Below, piece after piece: positions 22,057 through 26,722 of a DNA stretch of 26,722 bases. Under the pieces are notes generated by a model. The model searched no databases and was not told where the DNA came from. It saw only the letters and a list, made by a program, of their open reading frames with translations. Position 1 is the first letter of the stretch. Each line of letters opens with the position of its first letter. The DNA comes from a virus. Position numbers and translations under genes: made by a program. Location of the stretch: IMG/VR virus record IMGVR_UViG_3300042556_002422, positions 1-26,722 of that record, one strand, 5' to 3'.

Positions 22057-23197
22057 AATTATAAAGTTCCTTAAAAATTTTAGTGCTGTCTAAGTTGCGT
22101 CGTTTATCTAATGTTTTAAGATATTCAAATAATTCATTGGTGTCTCCACCGGTTGATTCGTCTAAGTAATTTAATAAATTTTGTAATCCATTTTCTAATA
22201 AAAATCCTGGCTTTTTGTTAATTCTACTTTTTAATTCTTTCCTTGTAAAGTTTAGCATCTCGCTGGGCAATTGTCTAATATTTAGAACTTGAGGCCCGGT
22301 TAAAGGACCAGCAATAAAACTATTAGGATGAAATCCCAATCCGGAAAGGTAATCTATGCATTGGAATATGCTCATTGAATTCAATGCAAAATGCAGCATG
22401 TTAAATGATATTTTATGATCAAGATTTTTTAACACTAAAAGATTATCAACAAAATCTTGCCAACGACCGCCATATCTAATATATTCATATTCCGCTTCTA
22501 TTGATTCTAAACTTACAATCCAATGCACATTTTTAAATGAACACAATTTTTCAAAAATTCTAGTATCTACCTTACTTAAATTTGTGTTTATTCTAATATT
22601 GATTTCATTATTTTCTTTTAATAAAAATTCAAGCAATTCTAAATTTTCTTTCATTAGCAGTGGTTCGCCACCTGCTAGGTATATGTGTTTTAATTGCTTT
22701 GCGTTTTTATAAATGTAATCAGTAAATGCTGCGGCTCTATCGCTCGCAGGAGTTTTTATTCGAACTCCAATTTCGTTTTCCCATTTGCTACTAAACTCAG
22801 GACCACAGTAAACACAGGCAAAATTGCACAAATTTGACCATCTAACATCAGCAGTTAGCAAATTGAACTTGGTTGGATCGGCATATAGTTCCAAGGGCTC
22901 TGATTTTAATTCTTTTATATAAAAAACTCTATCGCTTATAATCTCAAAACTATTGGTTTCTTTTTCTAAATTATAACACGGATAACATCGTGCACCAGGC
23001 TCGTTTATAATCATATCCAATTTAGTAGCGGTATTTTGCACCCCGTGTAGTATTTCTTCAATTGAGTTATTTTGAATGTTACCTATAAGTTTAGCACTAC
23101 GAATACAATTTTTTACATTGCCATCAAAATTGTACATCAGTCCAGTCCATGGAATTGGACAAAAATGTTTATTAGTTAAATAAGCCTTGGCTTTCAT
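22037..23197 (-). CDS. Radical SAM protein with N-terminal auxiliary cysteine domain (twitch type)
   Basis: A 386-residue radical SAM enzyme. The core motif is C124-x3-C128-x2-C131 in NLCNFACVYC, and YLAGGEPLL is the GGE motif. NIRINTNLS is the next barrel strand. The first 75 residues carry C13, C31, C71 and C74, in the arrangement C-x17-C...C-x2-C, which likely binds a second iron-sulfur cluster. SPASM-type clusters are usually C-terminal, so this order is reversed. The rest of the chain (about residue 290 onward) is helical. Substrate unknown. It overlaps uvsX by 20 bases and the SDR gene by four. Confidence 0.88.
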   Translation of the reverse strand: MKAKAYLTNKHFCPIPWTGLMYNFDGNVKNCIRSAKLIGNIQNNSIEEILHGVQNTATKLDMIINEPGARCYPCYNLEKETNSFEIISDRVFYIKELKSEPLELYADPTKFNLLTADVRWSNLCNFACVYCGPEFSSKWENEIGVRIKTPASDRAAAFTDYIYKNAKQLKHIYLAGGEPLLMKENLELLEFLLKENNEINIRINTNLSKVDTRIFEKLCSFKNVHWIVSLESIEAEYEYIRYGGRWQDFVDNLLVLKNLDHKISFNMLHFALNSMSIFQCIDYLSGLGFHPNSFIAGPLTGPQVLNIRQLPSEMLNFTRKELKSRINKKPGFLLENGLQNLLNYLDESTGGDTNELFEYLKTLDKRRNLDSTKIFKELYNYGNQTI

Positions 23198-23742
23198 GGA
23201 TAATAAACCCCAAGACCTATTTCTGGTATTTCTAAGTCTGAACCGCAGTCTAAGAGTTCAACTAGTCGTCGTGCCCATACATCAACATCTGCGTAAGGTC
23301 TTGGACTAGTTTGTCCAGGTTGTGTGGCTATTGCACCGGGCTTTACTAAACATAACTTTGGCCAAGTTTGATAATATCTTAATTGTCTAATACCTTCTTC
23401 AAGTGCAATTTTTTGAACATAATATTCTGTCATATCTAATCCAGGAAGTCCACTAAGTGGTTCTGAAGTCATCATTGTGCTTATGTTAATTATTAGTTTA
23501 TTTTCAATCTTGTACCATTCTCTAAATAGTGCAAACAATAACTCTGTTTGTGCAAATCCTACTTGGGCATTGTTGATAAAAATATCAGCGTCTTTTACCT
23601 CTTTAATAATTTTTGGAATACTTCTTATATTGTGGCCATTGCGACGACTAAGGCCGATAATGCTATGACCTTTTTCTTCGTAAATTTTAGCAAGTGCTAA
23701 ACCGATGCCTGCACTATGTCCTGTAATTGCTATTGTAGCCAT
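23194..23742 (-). CDS. Short-chain dehydrogenase/reductase (compact)
   Basis: A 182-residue SDR. TGHSAGIGLALA (7-18) is the NAD(P)-binding motif and IFINNAQ (54-60) is the NNAG-type block. NISTM (86-90) places the catalytic serine, and Y107-x3-K111 is the catalytic pair. PGAIATQPG matches the family's PG motif. At 182 residues it lacks about 60-70 residues of typical SDRs, mostly from the substrate-binding C-terminus. It overlaps the oxygenase gene by 13 bases and the radical SAM gene by four. It may reduce a product of the neighbouring oxygenase or radical SAM enzyme, but this is inference from order. Confidence 0.85.
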   Translation of the reverse strand: MATIAITGHSAGIGLALAKIYEEKGHSIIGLSRRNGHNIRSIPKIIKEVKDADIFINNAQVGFAQTELLFALFREWYKIENKLIINISTMMTSEPLSGLPGLDMTEYYVQKIALEEGIRQLRYYQTWPKLCLVKPGAIATQPGQTSPRPYADVDVWARRLVELLDCGSDLEIPEIGLGVYYP

Positions 23743-24206
23743 TTTAATGGTTCATTGAAAAAAGTAAAACTTGCTACTATTCTGGGCAGAGAAGTGTTAT
23801 CATCTAGTTTGTCCACACTATGAGCAATTTGCGAATTGAAAATTATTGGTGTATCTAAATTTAAAACCTCATCTATTATCACATCGTTTTTATACCAACG
23901 ATTGACCCATCCTTGTGTGTTAATGACAGGAATATTTAATTTAGCTATTACTGGTGGTTCATCAACATGCATTGGTAGTTGGCCAGTTTTGGTTAGGATG
24001 TTCACTGCTGCATGCCTTGGTTTTAATTTTAATTCATTAAAAAAATTTAATAGATTAGGAGAGTTTTTTACCAGCGTTTTACAATCAATAAAGTTCCAAC
24101 CAATTATAGGTTCTTTTATTAATGAAGTGTGTAGCAGTAAAAAAACATAAATTTCTTTAGATATAAATTCTATTTTATTACAATCAATTCTAGCGAAGCA
24201 TTTCAT
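23730..24206 (-). CDS. 2-oxoglutarate/Fe(II)-dependent oxygenase-like protein
   Basis: A 158-residue protein with the double-stranded beta-helix core of 2OG-Fe(II) enzymes. Iron ligands are H80 and D82 in MHVDEPP and the distal H129 in SQIAHSVDKL. R142 in LPRIVASFTF would bind 2-oxoglutarate. VNILTKTGQLP and PIIFNSQIAHSV fit the strands around the iron in small aspartyl-hydroxylase-like proteins common in marine phages. Predicted activity: hydroxylation of a peptide or small molecule. It overlaps the radical SAM gene upstream by four bases. The short length leaves little room for substrate-specific parts. Confidence 0.78.
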   Translation of the reverse strand: MKCFARIDCNKIEFISKEIYVFLLLHTSLIKEPIIGWNFIDCKTLVKNSPNLLNFFNELKLKPRHAAVNILTKTGQLPMHVDEPPVIAKLNIPVINTQGWVNRWYKNDVIIDEVLNLDTPIIFNSQIAHSVDKLDDNTSLPRIVASFTFFNEPLKWLQ

Positions 24207-25135
24207 AATCCACGCAATGCCTTTTCTCTATCAATAAATTCATCTAATTCAACCTGATTATTTCTGTCTACTGCCACTACGCCTGGAAACATATTTTGAT
24301 ATGGGTCAGTCAAGTTATTTTTGTATCGAACATTCAATGGATCGGGACTGTGTAAAAATGCAAACGAATGTTTCAACTGATTGTCGGCAGTGAATTGTTC
24401 AATGGCTGTAAAATTGTGTAGATTTAATGCACTAACTGTAGTCCAGGTATTCAAATCAATTTTTTTTAAACTTTTGTAAAACATCAAGTTTGCATAGAAT
24501 TTATCCCATTTAATGGGCCAACGAACAAAATCATGAACTTCTTCTACGCCATCTAAACTAACTGTAACTATTACTCTAACACCACGATCAATTAATGTTT
24601 CAATATCATCTATTATAATCGAACAATTAGTATTAATTCTCACTGATTGAATGTTTGATGGCAAATTTTGTAAAACTTCTTTGTAATTTTTACTGGCACT
24701 AGGTTCACCACCATTTATATCTAAATGTACGATTCGATTTGTCGGTAAATTCCAGAAACGATTTGTATTATCAACAATTGGATAGATTTTTGAATGTAAA
24801 CTGCCAATTTTGGTGCTGTGTTCTTTGTTACATGTCAAGCATCCGCTGTTACAAATATTATCAAGAACGCCTCCTACACAAAGATAATCCGGTCTAGATT
24901 GCTTTTGATGGAATTTTATAGCATGTAGACGAATACTTTCTTGTCCTAAACTTTCTGTTTCACGGCAACGGATACATTCTTTTGGCCAAATTGTTTGTTT
25001 TGTTTTATACAGCCATTCACTATTATCAAGATCGTTTAATGAAGCGAACTGTGGAGGATCAACCATGTGTCCACATCTACTCACAGTTCCATTTGGGTTT
25101 AATCTAACAAAGTGATCTAGTCTAGGACATTGCAC
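24203..25135 (-). CDS. Radical SAM protein with N-terminal auxiliary cysteine domain
   Basis: A 310-residue radical SAM enzyme. The N-terminal domain has C3, C21, C54 and C57 (C-x17-C...C-x2-C), the same spacing type as in the protein at 22037-23197. The core is C95-x3-C99-x2-C102 in NICNSGCLTC, followed by LDINGGEPSASKN (GGE-type SAM-binding motif) and VSLDGVEEVHDFVRWP. It lacks the long helical C-terminus of its neighbour. The two enzymes appear to be paralogues that flank the oxygenase and SDR genes. It overlaps the sulfotransferase gene by 19 bases. Substrate unknown. Confidence 0.88.
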   Translation of the reverse strand: MQCPRLDHFVRLNPNGTVSRCGHMVDPPQFASLNDLDNSEWLYKTKQTIWPKECIRCRETESLGQESIRLHAIKFHQKQSRPDYLCVGGVLDNICNSGCLTCNKEHSTKIGSLHSKIYPIVDNTNRFWNLPTNRIVHLDINGGEPSASKNYKEVLQNLPSNIQSVRINTNCSIIIDDIETLIDRGVRVIVTVSLDGVEEVHDFVRWPIKWDKFYANLMFYKSLKKIDLNTWTTVSALNLHNFTAIEQFTADNQLKHSFAFLHSPDPLNVRYKNNLTDPYQNMFPGVVAVDRNNQVELDEFIDREKALRGL

Positions 25136-25728
25136 AGATCTATGCTCCGTTGAACAATTTCTTTATATACTTCTGGATATCTATGTTTTAATGTTTGTAT
25201 AATGAATTTGAAGGTTATAGTTTTTCCTAATAGATCTTCAGTCAATACGCGATCTATGCTCAAATAAAAATGCACTTTCTCTACTGTGCTAACGAATTCA
25301 TCCAATGACGAATACTCGCTTTTATTACTTGTAAATGATGTTATTTCCTTTAGAGAGTCAATTGGATTAATTCTAATCTTAGCGGAAGTAAATCTTTGTA
25401 AATTGACTAGCCAATGAAATTGCGGACAAAAATGTCTATTTAAAAATAGATAATGGCTTGCAAAATGCAATACTGTTTTTCTATCTAAATTTTCATTTTG
25501 TTTAAGAAAAGTATTTACACCACTTACGAATCTGTCATAAGGATTACGGACATAGATATCTACAACAGGAATATTTTTAATTTCGTCATGTTCTAGTAGT
25601 CTAAATCCGCTATATAACAAACTACTACTACCGTTTTTATATATAGGATAGACAAATCGTTGTGATGGGACGATTTCATACACATCACAACGATCCGGGA
25701 ATATGACATTATCTAATTGAGATAACAT
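25117..25728 (-). CDS. Sulfotransferase-like protein
   Basis: A 203-residue protein with both PAPS-binding signatures. FVYPIYKNGSSSLLYSG (25-41) is the 5'-phosphosulfate loop with K31, and IYVRNPYDRFVSGVN (58-72) is the 3'-phosphate-binding helix with R61 and S69, in the style of Sulfotransfer_2/carbohydrate sulfotransferases. A His-rich, aromatic middle (LHFASHYLFLNRHFCPQFHW) may form the acceptor site. It would move sulfate from PAPS to a hydroxyl of a sugar, lipid or Tyr. There is no signal peptide, so it acts in the cytoplasm. It is the first gene after gp32, with AAGG about six bases before its ATG. Confidence 0.8.
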   Translation of the reverse strand: MLSQLDNVIFPDRCDVYEIVPSQRFVYPIYKNGSSSLLYSGFRLLEHDEIKNIPVVDIYVRNPYDRFVSGVNTFLKQNENLDRKTVLHFASHYLFLNRHFCPQFHWLVNLQRFTSAKIRINPIDSLKEITSFTSNKSEYSSLDEFVSTVEKVHFYLSIDRVLTEDLLGKTITFKFIIQTLKHRYPEVYKEIVQRSIDLCNVLD

Positions 25729-25739
25729 CCGATACCTTA

Positions 25740-26722
25740 CTATTTGCTACGGTTCCTAATCATGGCCAAAATGTCCTCGGCTCGTTGGCTTGATGGAGCA
25801 GCAGCAGATGCTTTCACTGGAGCAGTAGCTACAGGTGTGTCATCTTCTTCGTCTGCGTCAAATGGTGCAGAGGATTGAACTGGAGCAGGTGCGGCTTTGG
25901 CTACTGGAGCAGGTGCCGATTCCGTATCGTCGCCACCTCGACCTTGGAAGCCACTGGGCTTGTAGTATTGACTCCAACGATCTGGGTCGTATGCTTGACC
26001 ATCAACCGACGCTTCAAACATTTCCTTAAGAACCTTGAGTTCTACTTCGCCTGGTCGTTTAGGCAAGAAGTCTGCGAGATTATAAAGACCAAAGCTATCA
26101 ATTGCACCTTGTTCTTGTGCAGTCAATGCAGTTTCTTTGCGGCTCCACTTACTAGTAGAATAGTCTGCATAACCGCCTTTACTAGTTTTTGTAACAGTAA
26201 AATCCAAACCAGCGGTGTAATCTGTAGGCATGCTTTCTAGTTCTGGGTCCATTAGTGCAGCCTTGATTAAATTAAAGATCTGGGGACTAATAACGAATCT
26301 ACGAATAGGATTCTCTGGTGTTTTGTCGTCCGCTAGTGGATTTTCTCTTACAAAACCTTGGAACAAGTATGATTTCTTCTTCCAATACTTACGACCCATT
26401 TCTTCCAGTCCCGGATCTTTGAACCAAGTGCGTACTTCGGCTAGAATAGGGCATGCGTCGCCATACATTTCTACGCAAGGTACTTGTACAACTACAGGTT
26501 TACTATCTGATTGTCCTTTGATGCCTGCAAACGGCAAGCGAATCATCAGTCGCTCAACCCAGAAGAATGAGTTCTGTGTGTTAGCGTCTGGTAGGAATCG
26601 GATTTTGCTGCTTGAGCCTTCTGGAATGTTCCAGTGTGCATAGATGGCGTTGTCGCCTTGTGATTGTCCGCCTTGTGAGCGTGTCTCTTGCGCTTGTAGT
26701 TTAGCGCGAATTTCTGCTAAAG
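25740..26722 (-). CDS. 32: gp32-type single-stranded DNA-binding protein, N-terminus beyond window
   Basis: The visible 327 residues run from LAEIRAKLQAQE at the window edge to TAG at 25740-25742; the true start lies to the right of 26722. YAHWNIPEGSSSKIRFLPD matches the start of the gp32 OB-fold core, followed by SYLFQGFV and RRFVISPQIFNLI. T4 gp32 holds zinc with His64 and Cys77, 87 and 90. The matching stretch here, VPCVEMYGDACPIL, has only two cysteines and no histidine. The tail has Ala/Pro-rich repeats, an acidic patch (DADEEDDT) and ends AEDILAMIRNRSK. gp32 coats ssDNA and recruits replication and recombination proteins. No terminator follows it, so the cassette downstream may be read through. 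Confidence 0.93.
   Translation of the reverse strand, partial: LAEIRAKLQAQETRSQGGQSQGDNAIYAHWNIPEGSSSKIRFLPDANTQNSFFWVERLMIRLPFAGIKGQSDSKPVVVQVPCVEMYGDACPILAEVRTWFKDPGLEEMGRKYWKKKSYLFQGFVRENPLADDKTPENPIRRFVISPQIFNLIKAALMDPELESMPTDYTAGLDFTVTKTSKGGYADYSTSKWSRKETALTAQEQGAIDSFGLYNLADFLPKRPGEVELKVLKEMFEASVDGQAYDPDRWSQYYKPSGFQGRGGDDTESAPAPVAKAAPAPVQSSAPFDADEEDDTPVATAPVKASAAAPSSQRAEDILAMIRNRSK

Noticed and set aside
22050-22066. TATAAT just upstream of uvsX as a promoter
   Set aside because: It lies three bases before the ATG, has no -35 box at the right distance and is inside the radical SAM coding sequence.
25835-26643. Plus-strand open frames across gp32
   Set aside because: They mirror the gp32 frame, lack ribosome sites and encode no recognisable protein.

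Overview
The window looks like part of the genome of a T4-like (myovirus-type) tailed phage. The anchors are a gp32-type single-stranded-DNA-binding protein running off the right edge (25740-26722), a UvsX-type recombinase (20989-22056) and a probable UvsY mediator (20319-20771). The DNA is AT-rich by eye, genes are packed with 1-20 base overlaps, and a few consensus sigma70-like promoters sit in the short gaps. There are also AATAAATA boxes resembling the T4-type late promoter. The gene mix fits a phage of a low-GC marine bacterium, but no host gene is present and the host is an inference.

Layout. (1) 1-7396, minus strand: one tightly coupled operon for surface-sugar chemistry. It starts at a consensus promoter (7424-7452) and runs through a 49-residue protein, an RmlB-like dehydratase, an unknown conserved protein, a sugar C-methyltransferase, a DUF6165-like protein, a possible glycosyltransferase, two GT9 (heptosyltransferase-like) proteins, an HldE-type kinase, a cupin and an HldE-type nucleotidyltransferase cut by the window edge. 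(2) 7454-9190, minus strand: a radical SAM/SPASM protein and a GT17-like glycosyltransferase. (3) 9268-16613, plus strand: an eight-gene cassette holding a GT34-like transferase, methyltransferase, RfbH-like 3-dehydratase, aminotransferase, acetolactate-synthase-like ThDP enzyme split over two genes, an RmlD-like reductase and an RmlB-like 4,6-dehydratase. Regions 2 and 3 diverge from a short gap whose two promoters share one symmetric -10 box.

(4) 16573-17838, minus strand: a small-gene operon (58-residue protein, MazG-like, membrane protein, DUF2452-like) from another consensus promoter. (5) 17887-19065: a 392-residue protein with a possible PD-(D/E)XK-like core, followed by a lone plus-strand 55-residue gene (19148-19315). 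(6) 19320-22056, minus strand: uvsX, a small acidic protein, the uvsY-like gene, a small protein and a methyltransferase. (7) 22037-25728, minus strand: five genes inserted between gp32 and uvsX, encoding a sulfotransferase, two radical SAM proteins with N-terminal auxiliary cysteines, a 2OG-Fe(II) oxygenase and a short-chain dehydrogenase.

The most interesting parts are two apparent tailoring pathways. The plus cassette has the enzyme set expected for a 3,6-dideoxy, two-carbon-branched (yersiniose-like) sugar. The gp32-uvsX insert is a modification set of unknown target placed inside the phage recombination module. No tRNA, rRNA, CRISPR array, insertion sequence or convincing intrinsic terminator was seen. 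The only stretches without genes are under 90 bases.
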